Of a stretch of DNA of 64,000 nt, positions 20,503 through 31,280 are shown piece by piece. A program made the translations under genes and the position numbers. The stretch lies in NCBI GenBank assembly GCA_009763385.1, contig CM019829.1, forward strand, positions 39,966,339-40,030,338. Direction: 5' to 3'. This stretch comes from Coix lacryma-jobi var. lacryma-jobi (taxonomy: Eukaryota > Streptophyta > Magnoliopsida > Poales > Poaceae). The notes below the pieces were generated by a model. It saw nothing but the letters and a program-made list of their open reading frames with translations. It did no database searches and had not been told where the DNA came from. Within the stretch, counting starts at the first letter, position 1, and each line of letters starts with the position of its first letter.

Positions 20503-20978
20503 ATGTTAGTTGATGGAGGGGCAGCTGTTAACTTGATGCCATATGCCACTTGAAAACTTGGTAAAATTGCAAAAGACTTGACTTAGACCGATATGAGGTT
20601 GACTGATTTTGCTGGCAACATATCGGCTACTAAAGGTGTTGTATGTGTCGAGTTGACAATTGGCAGCAAGAGTATGCCGACTACTTTCTTTGTGGTCGAT
20701 GCAAAGGGATCCTACAGTGTACTTCTTGGAAGAGATTGGATCCACGCCAATTGTTGTGTTCCATCTACCATGCATCAGAATATGATTCAGTGGATCGACG
20801 ACACCATGGAAGTGATACCAGCCGATTCAACTGTTAGTATTGCTTATTCAGACCCTGATGTTTGGAACTTTGAGAACATTGAGTGCATTTCTGGAAGAAT
20901 TCTCGAAGAAGACTTTCTCAAGACAATTGACGAGAGTCAACAGCCGATTCAAGCAGTCGGCTTCAAAAAATATATTTA
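20503..20978 (+). pseudogene. Tat-1 protease region
   Basis: The active-site loop is VDGGAAVNLMPY, followed by two in-frame stops, then a conserved tail with VLLGRDWIHANCCVPS up to a TAA at 20977-20979. The DGGA loop replaces the D(S/T)GA of most retropepsins, as is usual in Tat elements. Inactive because of the stops. Confidence 0.8.
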
Positions 20979-23900
20979 ATGGATTATACAGTTAACGAGG
21001 ATGAGAGTAAGATGGGTAAGGGTTTCACATCGGCTGATGAACTAGAAGCAGTTGATATTGGAAATGGTGATAAGCCGAGGTTGACATACATTAGTGCCAA
21101 GTTGGATCCCAAGTTTAGGCAAGAACTTATCGCATTGTTAAAAGAATATAAAGAATGTTTTGCTTGAGATTATTCTGAAATGCCTAGTCTTGATCGATCA
21201 TTGGTAGAACATCGACTACCTACCAAACATGGGAGTCGGCTTGTAAAACAAGCTCCAAGGAGGATTAGAGCAGAAGTTATGGCTGATGTGAAAATAGAAA
21301 TCACTCGGCTTTACGAAGCTAATTTCATTCGGCAATGTAGATATGTTGAATGGATATCTAGCGTAGTCCCTGTGTATAAGAAAAACGGAAAAATGAGGGT
21401 TTGTATTGACTTCAGGGATTTCAATAAAGCTACGCCAATGGATGGCTACCCAATGCCAGTGGCAGATATGTTAGTCGATGCAGCAGCAAGACATAAGGTT
21501 ATCAATTTTATGGATGATAATGCTGGTTATAACCAAATTTTTATGGCAGAAGAAGATATACATAAAACTGCATTCAGATGTCCAGGTGCTATAGGCTTAT
21601 ATGAGTGGGTGGTCATGACTTTTGGGCTGAACAATGCCGGAGCAACTTATCAGATGCTATGAATTATATCTTTCATGAATTGATCGGCAGGATTATTGAG
21701 ATTTATATTGATGATGTGGTTGTAAAGTCCAGAGATTATCGAGAGCATCTTAAGGATCTCAGAAATACCCTTGAATGCGCAAGGAAGCATGGCTTAAGGA
21801 TGAATCCTCACAAATGTGCGTTTGGAGTATCAGCTGGTCAGTTTTTGGGGTTTATGGTACATGAAAAGGGGATTGAAGTTGGTCATAAGAGCTATGATGC
21901 AATTGACAAAGCAGTACCACCGACCACGAAGACTCAATTACAATCTTTGATTGGCAAAATCAATTTCATCAGGAGATTTGTTTCAAATTTATTAGCCAGA
22001 ATTTTTCCATTCTCGGTATTGTTGAAATTAAAGGATGACCAAGAATTTAAATGGGGGGATGAGCAACAGAAGGTGTTTGACGAAATCAAAGAGTATATGA
22101 AATCTCCACCAGTTTTGATCCCTCCTCGGAGGAACAAACCTTTCAAGTTATATGTATCAGCCGAGGATCACACAATTGGATCAGCCTTAATGCAAGAGTT
22201 TGAAGGAAAAGAAAGAGTGGTATTCTATCTCAGTAGAAGATTGCTTGATCCGGAAACAAGGTATTCTCCCGTTGAAAAATTATGCTTATGCTTGTACTTC
22301 TCGTGCACCAAGCTTCGACATTACCTGTTGTCTTCTGAATGCACGGTGGTGTCAAAGTTTGACGTAATTAAACATATGTTATCCATGCCTATACTGAATG
22401 GGAGGATTGGCAAATGGATTCTTGCATTGTTAGAATTTGATTTGAAATATGAATCGGCTAAAGCGGTTAAAGGTCAGGTAATAGCCGATTTTGTTACTCA
22501 TCATCATAAACAAGAAGTTAAAACTTTAGATTTTACCCCGTGGGCCTTGTTCTTTGATGGTTCCAATTGCAAGCAAGGTGGAGGAATTGGCATTGTTCTT
22601 GTTTCTCCTCAAGGAGGGAGTTTTGAATTTGCTTTCTCAATTGATCCAACCTCCACTAACAATCAAGCTGAGTATGAGGCACTTATCAAGGGGCTTCAAC
22701 TTTTGTGAGGTAAGGGCCGAGACTGTTGAGATTTTCAGAGATTCTCAATTAGTGATTAACCAGTTGCTCGGCCTATATAAATGCAAAGATGACATTTTAA
22801 GGAAGCATTATGAAAAGTGCCTTGAATTGCTTAATTCTTTCTCTTCTGTTGTCATAAAGCATATCCCTAGGTGTCAGAATGAAGAAGCTAATCGGTTAGC
22901 TCAAAGTGCTTCTGGGTATCGGCAAATCGTTGAGATATTAACTGATGAAATTGCCGATGGTGATGATTGGAGGGTTGAGATTATTGAATACTTGAGGAAT
23001 CCATCACAGCAAGTATCCAGAAAATTAAGGTATAAGGCTACGAAGTTTGTCCTTCTTGAGGATCAACTTTATCATAAAACAATCGATGGTGTACTTCTTA
23101 AATGTATCAATCAAGAAGAGGCCAAAGTCCTGATGGGAGAAATCCTCGAAGGAGTTTGTGGTGCACATCAGTCTGCTCATAAAATGAAATGGATGATCAG
23201 AAGAGCGGGATATTTTTGGCCAACCATTTTAGAAGATTGTTTTAAATATTATAAAGGATGTCAGGAATGCCAAAGATTCGGTAATGTTCAGAAGTCTCCG
23301 GCATCAGCCATGAATCCAATCACAAAGCCGTGGCCATTTAGAGGATGGGGAATAGATCTGATTGGCCAAATATTTCTGGCATCTAGCAAAGGACATAAAT
23401 TTGTGTTGGTAGCAACTGACTATTTTACTAAATGGGTTGAAGCTATTCCTTTGAAGGAAGCTTCATCGGTTACCGTAATTGAGTTCATCAGAGAGCATAT
23501 CATTTATCGGTTCGGTGTTCCTCAAACCATTACTACAGATCGAGGAAAGATGTTTGTGTCAAAAGAGTTTGAGGATTTTTCTACTAGCATAGGCTTTAAG
23601 TTGATTAACTCAGCTCCATATTATGCTTCGGCTAATGGGCAGGCTGAAGCTTCTAATCAGATTTTGATCAAAATCATTAAGAAGAAAGTTAAGGAGCATC
23701 CAAAAAAGTGGCATTCGATACTCAGTGAGACCTTGTGGTCCTATAGGATGGCATGTCATGGTGCAACTAAGTGTTCACCATATGAGTTGGTTTATGGTCA
23801 TGAAGCCGTGTTACCTTGGGAAATCAATATAGGATCCAGGAGAGTATCACAGCAGAATAATTTGAAGGCCGATGAATATAAACATCTCATGATGGACAAT

Positions 23901-24227
23901 CTTGATGATTTAAACTTTCATCGGCTAAACGCTTTGGAAAACATCAGAGCTCAGAAGTTAAAAGTGGCTAAATATTATAATCAAAAGGTCAGGGAGAGGA
24001 AGTTTAATGAAAGGGACTTGGTTTGGAAAGTTATCTTGCCTATTGGAACTAAGGATAGCAAATATGGTAAATGGTCACCAAATTGGGAAGGACCCTATCG
24101 GATTACAAGATGCGCTTCTGGTAATGCTTATTTCTATGAGACTCTAGAGGGTGTCAAATACTTCAGGGCAGCTAATGGGAAATATTTTAAGAAGTATTAC
24201 CCTAGTATCTGGGTGGATCAGTTGTAA
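20979..24227 (+). pseudogene. Tat-1 pol: RT, RNase H, second RNase H, integrase
   Basis: Begins before RT; a TGA at 21165-21167 interrupts the linker. RT spans about 21240-21800, with FMDDNAGYNQI and the catalytic IYIDD; the frame shifts near 21655 within RT. RNase H follows (KLYVSAEDHTIGSALMQ), then a second RNase H domain (FFDGSNCKQGGGIGIVL, NNQAEYEALIKGL) characteristic of Tat. A second frameshift lies near 22700. Integrase then runs without a stop to 24227: HHCC zinc-binding segment (CGAHQSAHKMKW, GCQECQRFG) and DDE core with D in WGIDLIGQ, D in TTDRGKMF and E in NGQAEASNQ. No chromodomain, as expected outside chromoviruses. Confidence 0.9.
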
Positions 24228-24468
24228 CTAATTGATCTGTGACTAATGTGTCAAAATTGGTATCCAATTGATAGCCGATACTGATGTATCGCCTTCAGAA
24301 CAAAAATAGCCGATGCAATCGAAGCGTCGCCTTCAGTCCAAAAATACGGGATCAAGAATCATTGAAATTAAAAGACCTCGATGGGTCTTCTCGCAAAGAG
24401 ATCATAAAGGAGCAGAAATTTCATTATATTCAAAAAAGGTTTATTTACAGAAGCTTGGTTCTGATAGA
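24228..24468. other. Tat-1 post-pol noncoding region
   Basis: Spacer between the end of integrase and the antisense gene relic. It has two diverged copies of a phrase around ATAGCCGAT(A/G)C ... ATCGCCTTCAG (24270-24340). No coding signal. Confidence 0.5.
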
Positions 24469-25301
24469 CTACTCGAAGACTTTATCTACTATGATTACAG
24501 AGGGGGTAGACTCTGCTATCTCCCTGGCCACTCCGTCAACACCATCAAAGTGCACTTCCGTGGCGTGGCTTATTTCCGGGGTGACTTCGAGGCCACCCAA
24601 GTCTTGGCCGGTATTGGTCTGGGCAGCCCCGAGAGCCATGGCGGCGCCATGACGCACACCGTGGAGGGCGACCTCATGTACCCTTGCGGGGATGTTGGTC
24701 ACCCTCTCTACAACGCTGTCGCCGGCGGCATTCACAGAGTCGGCCGCCTCGTTCCCCGCCTCCTGAAGGGTCTCCAGACGCACGGTCAGGTCTGCAGAAT
24801 GAACGAGATACATTCAAATTGAGTAAAGGAAATTCAATTAAATAAAATTCTTCGGAGAAAGGGGAAATACCGGCGACGCATGCATCAGACTCGGCGCATT
24901 GTTGGACCGCCCAGGAAGCCCTTGCCTCTGCCTCTTCCAATGCCTTTTGGAGTTAGGCGATATGGTCTTTGAGAAGGCAGTTCCTGATGGTGGCCTCCGA
25001 GTGAAGGTTCCGTATTTCCGTCATCTGACGGTAATGGCAGGCGGCCATCGATTCAGAACTAGTGGAGGAGGGGTTTTCAGAGATCGACTCCATTCCAGGA
25101 GGAGGCGCTATCGCAGTTGCGGCATTAGAAGGACCTTCGTCGATCCTGGATAAGGACAGAAGAAGAATGTCAAGTCAAGCTTTGAAGAATGATGAGAACT
25201 GGAGTCGATTAGGCATAAAGGAGACATACCTAATGCGGCGCCGAGGATGATAGCGAGAATTTACTTCCTCCTCCACACTTACCGCGGTTGTTGTCTGCCA
25301 T
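24469..25301 (-). pseudogene. Antisense spliced gene relic in Tat-1 3' region
   Basis: Opposite strand to Tat-1. A likely first exon begins with the ATG at 25301 (MADNNR) and ends at 25283 before GTAAGTG. A second exon runs 25145 to 24871 between a TATCCAG acceptor and a GTATTT donor; it reads IDEGPSNAATAIAPPPG then a helical coiled-coil-like part, with an in-frame TAA at 24953-24955. A third exon runs 24791 to 24469 after a CTGCAG acceptor, in phase, and contains LHGVRHGAAMALGAAQ. A short exon between the first and second may have lost its acceptor. Antisense genes downstream of pol are known in some grass Tat elements such as Grande. Function unknown; the stop suggests this copy is dead. 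Confidence 0.65.
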
Positions 25302-25642
25302 TGGAAGAGGAAGAGATGGGCTTTTGGAAGGCAAAGCTTTTGGTGACAAAGAGGGTTTTTGGGACGGAAGGCAAAAGCAAGCAGAAGATGTGCTCTGAGC
25401 GTGATGGGAGATGGAGACGAAGGGAAGATTTATATTAGAAGATTGAATCTCAGAAGGGGAAAAGATGCTGCTTCGTACAATGTGTGCAGAGCACTCGAGT
25501 GGGATGTTAAATCACAACGCGGTTTTTCAGGAGAAAAGCGGCCGTCTCGCATTAATCGTCATGATACCATTCGGAATATTTGCAATATCGAAGGGAAGGA
25601 AAGAAAAGGAATCAATTTTTGGAATAAAATAAATTTCATTCC
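25302..25642. other. Tat-1 3' noncoding region
   Basis: Upstream of the antisense gene's ATG on its own strand, so any promoter for that gene would lie here. Purine-rich on the plus strand (GGGAAGGAAAGAAAAGG near 25592). No protein signal. Confidence 0.45.
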
Positions 25643-25655
25643 AAAATTGGGGGCA
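25643..25655 (+). other. Polypurine tract of Tat-1
   Basis: AAAATTGGGGGCA just before the 3' LTR start TGTTTACACC at 25658. Confidence 0.65.
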
Positions 25656-25657
25656 TG

Positions 25658-25737
25658 TGTTTACACCAGATTTTGGGCCGAAAAAATTATTATTTAGTAA
25701 GCATAAATGGCTAATTTATTATGGAAAAGGATCGGCC
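25658..25737 (+). repeat. Tat-1 3' LTR, first piece
   Basis: Starts TGTTTACACCAGATTTTGGG and is cut by SIRE-a; the target duplication CGGCC is at 25733-25737. The LTR resumes at 36258. Confidence 0.8.
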
Positions 25738-26559
25738 TGAGAACATATATGATGAATGATTGACTTTGATGAGGAAGGTTTGAGGCTTTTACCCGGTTTA
25801 GTCCATATCTCGCTATGCGCTTATTGTTTATGACTAACCGGTGGCGTGAGTTGTGTGGTGTTTCTGTGTTGGTGTGCGTGTGCGACATGTGTCTCTTGGC
25901 TGTGTTGATGTGCAGGTGTGGAGCTCGGATACAGTGGTCTATGGCGAGGTGAAGGTCAAGTAGAGACGTGCCGTGCCGACGAACCGGGAGCGGAGAAGGA
26001 TGGGCGTGCCGTGCGGCGGACGTGCCATGCCGATGTACACAGAGCGGTGAAGGGCGGACGTGAGGCTTGGACTGACGGACCAGAGGGCCAGAGGACCAGC
26101 TGTGGTAGCTGGCACATGGCTTCGGCGAGCGAGAGCACATGGGGATGTGCGGTGCATCGGCCGAGTCGGGAGGAAGACGTGGCATCGTGACACTTGGCGG
26201 GAGGTCAGACACGGGCTTGCGTGCGGCGCAAGTGCCGTCGGCCGAGTCAAGGAGGATGGCGGCGTTATGCCCGGCGTGGAGGCTGGACATGCATCGGCAT
26301 CGGTGCCGGTGGTCGGGGTGTGCGAACCACATCCCGTCTACGGTGCGGCGTGGAGAGGCTGGCGCGGCGGCGAAGCTATCCACGAGGAAGGCGCGGTGGT
26401 CGATGGTGGCGGCATCAGGGAGGTCGCGTCGAGGCGAAGCTACCGGATGTGCGGGCGTGGCCGTCGGATGAAGATTGACCGGACTGGACGGTTTTACCCC
26501 TGGGGGGTATTTGGGTCGAGTGCTTAATGTAAGGGCATTTTGGTCTTCGGACGTGCGCC

Positions 26560-26567
26560 TATATATA
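26560..26567 (+). promoter_or_regulatory. TATA box, SIRE-a 5' LTR
   Basis: TATATATA followed by GAAGGGGGCTGC; identical in the 3' LTR at 34810-34817. Confidence 0.6.
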
Positions 26568-27175
26568 TGAAGGGGGCTGCTAGGGCAGCCGCATCCTTGG
26601 GGAGTTCTAGGTGGTGTCTCTCTCATTTTGTTCCTATGAGAGTAGGCTAGGGTTAGGGAGAGTTGGCTCTTGTTCTTGAGCTTTTTGCCATCCAAGCTTT
26701 GTGTTGCTAGGATTGGCTTGTAGCCCGACACCAAGTGATTAATCAATCTTCCATTCATATGAATCCAAGGATCAAATTCATGGTTGAATTCACGTTTTGA
26801 ATTTGTTCTTCGCGTTCTTCTTTTCTCCACGATTTTCCCCTCTCCCGATCTCCCTCTACGCTGCGTCTTTTGCGATTCCGTTTGAATCAACTTGTTCTTT
26901 GAAGTGAGGAGAACATCTCCACCGAAGGAATTCTTTCCTACCCTCACGAACAAGTAGATCGGGCTGAAATCGTTTTTGTTCTTCGTTCTTCCCCTTTTCT
27001 AGTGTTCTTCGGATTTCTCATGGATTAGTTGGGTTGAAGCGATGATATCCTAGGATTAGCTTCCCAACACGTAGAAGAACACTTGGGAGAAGTTTGGTTG
27101 CAGCCCCATTCGATTTGGTAAAGATCCAATCGATTGTGGTTTTGACCCGTGGCGTTTTTGGGCATTCTGGGTGGT

Positions 27176-27592
27176 GGCGGACTGTCTGCCCCTCCAGCCA
27201 CGGACAGTCCGCGAGTCGGGGCTTCAGCCGAGCAGTGGCTGTTGGCCTCGGGCCTTTTCCCCTCGGGTGACCGGCGGACAGTCCGCCAGTGTTGGGCGCG
27301 GACAGTCCGGGCCCGAGCAGGGACTTTGCAGCAGCGTTGCTGTTTTGGCTCGGTAGCCGGCGGACAGTCCACCAGGACCCGCGGACAGTCCGGGGTCCAC
27401 ATCAGACGCTGCACAGGGCAGGCACCGGACGCTCAGAGTTCACTGTTCACGTGAACCGCGGACAGTCCGGCGTGCAAACCGCGGACTGTCCGGGACCTGT
27501 CCAGGGCTGGTTCAGAACAGTTCGTTTTTGGGTCGTTTGCCGGCGGACAGTCCGGACTCCCAGGCGCGGACAGTCTGGACAGTCCGGGAGTC
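27176..27592. repeat. Cluster of CGGACAGTCCG palindromes, SIRE-a 5' LTR
   Basis: About ten copies of an 11-bp interrupted palindrome (CGGAC, A or T, GTCCG), some with one mismatch, irregularly spaced. It lies downstream of the TATA box, so it is probably transcribed. The same cluster is in the other SIRE LTRs here. Confidence 0.85.
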
Positions 27593-28013
27593 GGCTGTAG
27601 GGTGAGGTTTAGTGCGTTGGCCCTCCCGGCTTTTTCTCTTTGTCTCCGGACTTCTCGCTTGCTCCTAGAGTTCACCTAGGAACCTCTCTAGGTATCTTTG
27701 CTACTAGTTAGCATCGGTATTTGGAGGAATCCCGACGTAGCCCTCTATCTATGTTTGGGAGTGGGTTGTTTAGGCACGAACTTGTCTCGGGGTTTTGAGA
27801 GTTTTGATTTGCTCTCTTGTGTGGTGCCTCGCTGTGATCCTAGGGATCATCCACCCTCCTTCCGAGGGTCGTGGGCACCACGTTTGAGTCCGAAGCTTTC
27901 GGGGTTGATTTTATTGGGACAGAGGCTATAATTTCGAGAAGAAATTTTTAGGCTCCCATTCACCCCCCCCCCCCCCTCTGGTCGCCTTGCTATAGCATTT
28001 TCGATCCTTCAAT

Positions 28014-28026
28014 TGGTATCAGAGCC
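28014..28026 (+). other. Primer binding site (initiator-Met), SIRE-a
   Basis: TGGTATCAGAGCC, two bases after the LTR, an exact initiator-Met-type PBS. Confidence 0.88.
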
Positions 28027-28180
28027 AGTTAAGGATCTCTCTACCTTAACCGGTTCCGGATCCGCGAAGGCGACCTTTTTAGAGTGGTTTGGCTTTCGAC
28101 GTGGTTTGTCGAGGTGTTGAGCTTTTGTTTGGCTAACACTAACGGTGCTTTTTGAAGTAGCACCTAGCTCTTCTTCAAGT

Positions 28181-30130
28181 ATGTCTTTGTCCTTCAGCAT
28201 GAATGTTTCCAAGGACGACATTTTGGGAAGAAGGAGGAGCACAGTTGATGAAAGGGATCGCGAGGTGAATGAGCTGTTGAATCTTCTACGTGATGATGAA
28301 CTTTCACCAGAGGATCTTCTACATCAACTTGGCAAGGCCAAGAAAGGTACACTTGCTTGGGGTCTTGTGACCTTGCACAATCTTTATGAGGCTCGTTCTA
28401 GTTTTGTTGAGCTTTGTAGTACCTTGTGTAGAAAGGTCGAAAAGTTGAAATGCTCCATTGCTAGTTTGAAGTCTAGTGCCTCTTTGCCTTGCACCTCTTG
28501 TAGTGACATGGTTAGGAAGAATGATGAGCTAGGCTTTTCTCTTGCTAGCTTAAAATCTGAAAATGACATGTTAACTTCCAATGCTTCCAAACCATGTCTA
28601 GTTTGCATTGACTTGGGTAAGGACCTTGATTGTGCTAAAACTGAATTAGCCCTTCTTAAGTCAAATGCTTTGTTACCATGTGGTTCTTGTGAGTTTTTGC
28701 ATGCTGAAATTAATGAATTAAAATTGACTCACACCACATGTGTAGATGAACATGAGCATGCTAGGGCTGAAATTGATCAGATGAATGCTAGGCCTTGTAG
28801 CTTGTGCTCTTTAAATAAAAATGTTTGCCATGCTTCTAGTGTTTTTCATGATTCTTTGCTTGATATGAATGGTGATGTTCCTTCCACCGATTTCATGTGC
28901 ACATCATGCATTGATTTGGAAAAAGAGGTTTTGGCTTTGAGGGTTTTGCGCGATGATATGAGCGCCAAGTTGGTTGAGCACAATGATATGAGTGCCAACC
29001 TTGAAAAAGAAAATGAACTCTTCCGTACCACATATGTCGAGTGCATTAGGGAGGAGACGGAAAATTTGAAAAACACTCCTTGTGGTACTTGTGATCGCCT
29101 CATGTTTGAAAATGAGGTTTTAGACAAAAGATGCAAGAGTCTTTGTGCTAAGTCTTTTGATTCACGCAATTCTTGCAACTCCGATGTTGATATTTCTAAG
29201 TTTGCATCTTTGCAACCGGAGTTGAGTTCTTGTGTTGCGCGTGAGTCTTTTGACATTAGCACTAGTGTCAAGGTTTCGGATAGCTCTTTCATAGCAACTC
29301 CTAAGCTTGATGTTTCTTCGAGTGATGTCCAAGTGACTTCTCTTGATAAGGGTGCTGCTCATATTTTTGGGACTCGTGCTCCCAATCCGGTTTACCATTG
29401 CACCTTTTGCAAGAAGGATGGACATTCGCTCGATTTTTGTTTTCGCCGTGTCAAACACGAGCGACGTATTCGAGCTAAGGCTTTTAGGAAGCCGCGTAGC
29501 CTTTCCCATGGCACGTGTGCTCCTAGTGTTGGCACCAAGTTGAACGTTGATGCTTCTTCTTCAAAGCCCCAAGGGACTTCTCACTTGTCAGAGAATGGTG
29601 TGCCTTCCGATAGGCCTTTGTACCATTGCTCTTTTTGTGAGAAAGATGGGCATCAAGAAAGCTTTTGCTATCGGCGTGCCAAACGTTTGCGCCAAGCTCG
29701 CTCTTCTAGGAAGATGGTGGTTCATAGCCCTTCTCATGGCATGAACGCTTGTGCTCCTAGTAAGAAGCCCATTTTTGTTGATGGGATTTATGACTCCTTT
29801 TCTAGTGGGATAGGTCATGGTCGTGGAAATGCTTCTAGTGCTTCTTCCCTTGGTCCACGTCGTGCTTCTCATGATGCTTCTATTGGTTCTTCTACAAAAA
29901 CCTTGGAAGATGTTTGCCTCTTTTCCCGTGGTACGACTCGTTCTTCTCCTCGAGTTGTCCTTTTGAGGAATGCTTCCAAGGGTGTTTCACAGTTGCATTT
30001 GAACCAACATTTGCATCATGCTAACCCACAAGATAAGTTGAGATCTGTGACCAAGTCTTGGGTTCCCATGTACATGCTTGCTAACCCTTCGGGATCCAAG
30101 ACTCGGGTTACTTTGTCCTCTTGTGTGTAG
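28181..30130 (+). CDS. SIRE-a gag-like coiled-coil protein with CxxC and zinc-knuckle motifs
   Basis: 649 codons from the ATG of MSLSFSMNVSKDD; an in-phase upstream extension has no ATG. The N-terminal nucleic-acid-free gag core seen in SIRE-b (UBN2-like) is missing, so this is the C-terminal half of a SIRE gag. Residues about 20-330 look like a broken coiled coil with six CxxC motifs, usually PCxxC (PCTSC, PCLVC, PCGSC, PCSLC, MCTSC, PCGTC), 29 to 61 residues apart. Two zinc knuckles follow: CTFCKKDGHSLDFC and CSFCEKDGHQESFC (C-x2-C-x4-H-x4-C), each trailed by basic residues. The remainder is basic and serine-rich. No stop interrupts it, which suggests recent activity or selection. It could package RNA for the non-autonomous element. 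Confidence 0.85.
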   Translation: MSLSFSMNVSKDDILGRRRSTVDERDREVNELLNLLRDDELSPEDLLHQLGKAKKGTLAWGLVTLHNLYEARSSFVELCSTLCRKVEKLKCSIASLKSSASLPCTSCSDMVRKNDELGFSLASLKSENDMLTSNASKPCLVCIDLGKDLDCAKTELALLKSNALLPCGSCEFLHAEINELKLTHTTCVDEHEHARAEIDQMNARPCSLCSLNKNVCHASSVFHDSLLDMNGDVPSTDFMCTSCIDLEKEVLALRVLRDDMSAKLVEHNDMSANLEKENELFRTTYVECIREETENLKNTPCGTCDRLMFENEVLDKRCKSLCAKSFDSRNSCNSDVDISKFASLQPELSSCVARESFDISTSVKVSDSSFIATPKLDVSSSDVQVTSLDKGAAHIFGTRAPNPVYHCTFCKKDGHSLDFCFRRVKHERRIRAKAFRKPRSLSHGTCAPSVGTKLNVDASSSKPQGTSHLSENGVPSDRPLYHCSFCEKDGHQESFCYRRAKRLRQARSSRKMVVHSPSHGMNACAPSKKPIFVDGIYDSFSSGIGHGRGNASSASSLGPRRASHDASIGSSTKTLEDVCLFSRGTTRSSPRVVLLRNASKGVSQLHLNQHLHHANPQDKLRSVTKSWVPMYMLANPSGSKTRVTLSSCV

Positions 30131-31138
30131 ATATGAGGACGCGGGGTGGAGAACACGTGCCTGATGGAACTTGGTCTTTTAGATGTGACCAAGATTTGGT
30201 GGTTCACTATACCCCGCTTAGATTTGCCTCCAAAGAGGCTTTTATAGCTTGGTGAGCTTCCTTTTTCACTCATACCCTGTACATTCATTTTCTATGTCTT
30301 ATGGTATGAGATGGTCTCTTATATGCTCACTTGTATAGTTCTTACATGTACATTTTCTTTTGTATCATGTTTTGTTTTTGTCTAGCATGTGCTACCCTGT
30401 ATATCATATGTCATGCTAGTTTTGTGTACAGCTTTGGTGGTTAATCCACTTTTCATGCTAGTTTGTGATCCTCATGAACATTGTGCCATGTTTTACCATA
30501 TTTCTCCATGAGCTTTACTTGTAGAGGTATGATGTTCATTAGGAGTCACTTTTCAGGTGCTAGTTTTGTGTAGCTACATGTATCCTGTTGATGTGATTAG
30601 TTTGAGCACTAGCCTTTCCACAATTTTATCATGTTACATGCTTTTGGATCTATTGCTATCATTATCTTGCATTGTAGCATGTGTTGAGGTTTAGGCTGTG
30701 TTTGGGTTGATCATGTCTTTAGGCGGCATTTTGCTACACAGTGCTTTATCCTGTTTGCATGATAGTCTTGACTAGTTTGAATTCAGATCTCCTTTGCGGT
30801 ATCATTCATAGGTAGACCTCTTTTTGTTGAGAGTTCACCTTATACTCATTATGTGACTAACCGTTTTGTGGAGACCTTGAGGTCACACTGGACGAGACAA
30901 CGCCTTGTGTTTCTTCTGCTTTTGAGTGTGCAGGAGAACAGGAGCCTGGAGAGAGCATTTGGGCTCACGGACCCGATCCCACTTCATCCATGACTTGGGG
31001 TTCCGTTCGAGCAGCTCTCCAGTGAGCACTAGCTGCACCTAGGAGCGACAGCATCAGGCAAGGGGGAGACGACTTCGGCGAGGCAGGCGCCCCGGAGTTT
31101 AGCAGATTTAGGCGTCCCCTCGGGTATCGCACCAGCAG
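30131..31138 (+). other. SIRE-a noncoding region after gag
   Basis: T-rich, with many short open frames and no protein similarity I can see. Some stretches (GGTATGAG, CATGCTAG phrases) repeat loosely. Confidence 0.5.
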
Positions 31139-31280
31139 GCGGTCATGCGCTTCATGAGGTACCTCCGACACACTTCTGAGTTCGGGTTTTGGTACTCTTC
31201 TCCCTTGACCTCTTTTTGTTGTGTGGTCTTTTCGATATGGATTTTGCTGGCTGTCGCTTCAGCGTCTCTTGGCTCTTTAT
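31139..31280 (+). pseudogene. RNase H scar from deleted copia pol, SIRE-a
   Basis: One frame reads QAVMRFMRYLRHTSEFGFWYSS, matching the SIRE-b segment QAVKRIMRYLCFTPEFGIWYSA; after a frameshift the bases still encode DFAGCR as in SIRE-b's DADFAGCRLDRKS. This is the end of the RT/RNase H region, so integrase and RT were removed and only this piece was left. Confidence 0.8.

Larger units (their letters stand above)
25738..28011 (+). repeat. SIRE-a 5' LTR
   Basis: 2274 bp. TATATATA at 26560-26567. CGGAC(A/T)GTCCG motifs at 27178-27590, a C run near 27963-27976, and end CCTTCA. Compared with the 3' LTR it lacks 273 bp after about 26347, the segment that holds hairpin repeats. Confidence 0.92.

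Noticed and set aside
25694..26953. Long minus-strand frame (419 codons) in the SIRE-a LTR
   Set aside because: Repeated in the 3' LTR and low in complexity; it ignores LTR structure and has no domain. An antisense product is not supported.
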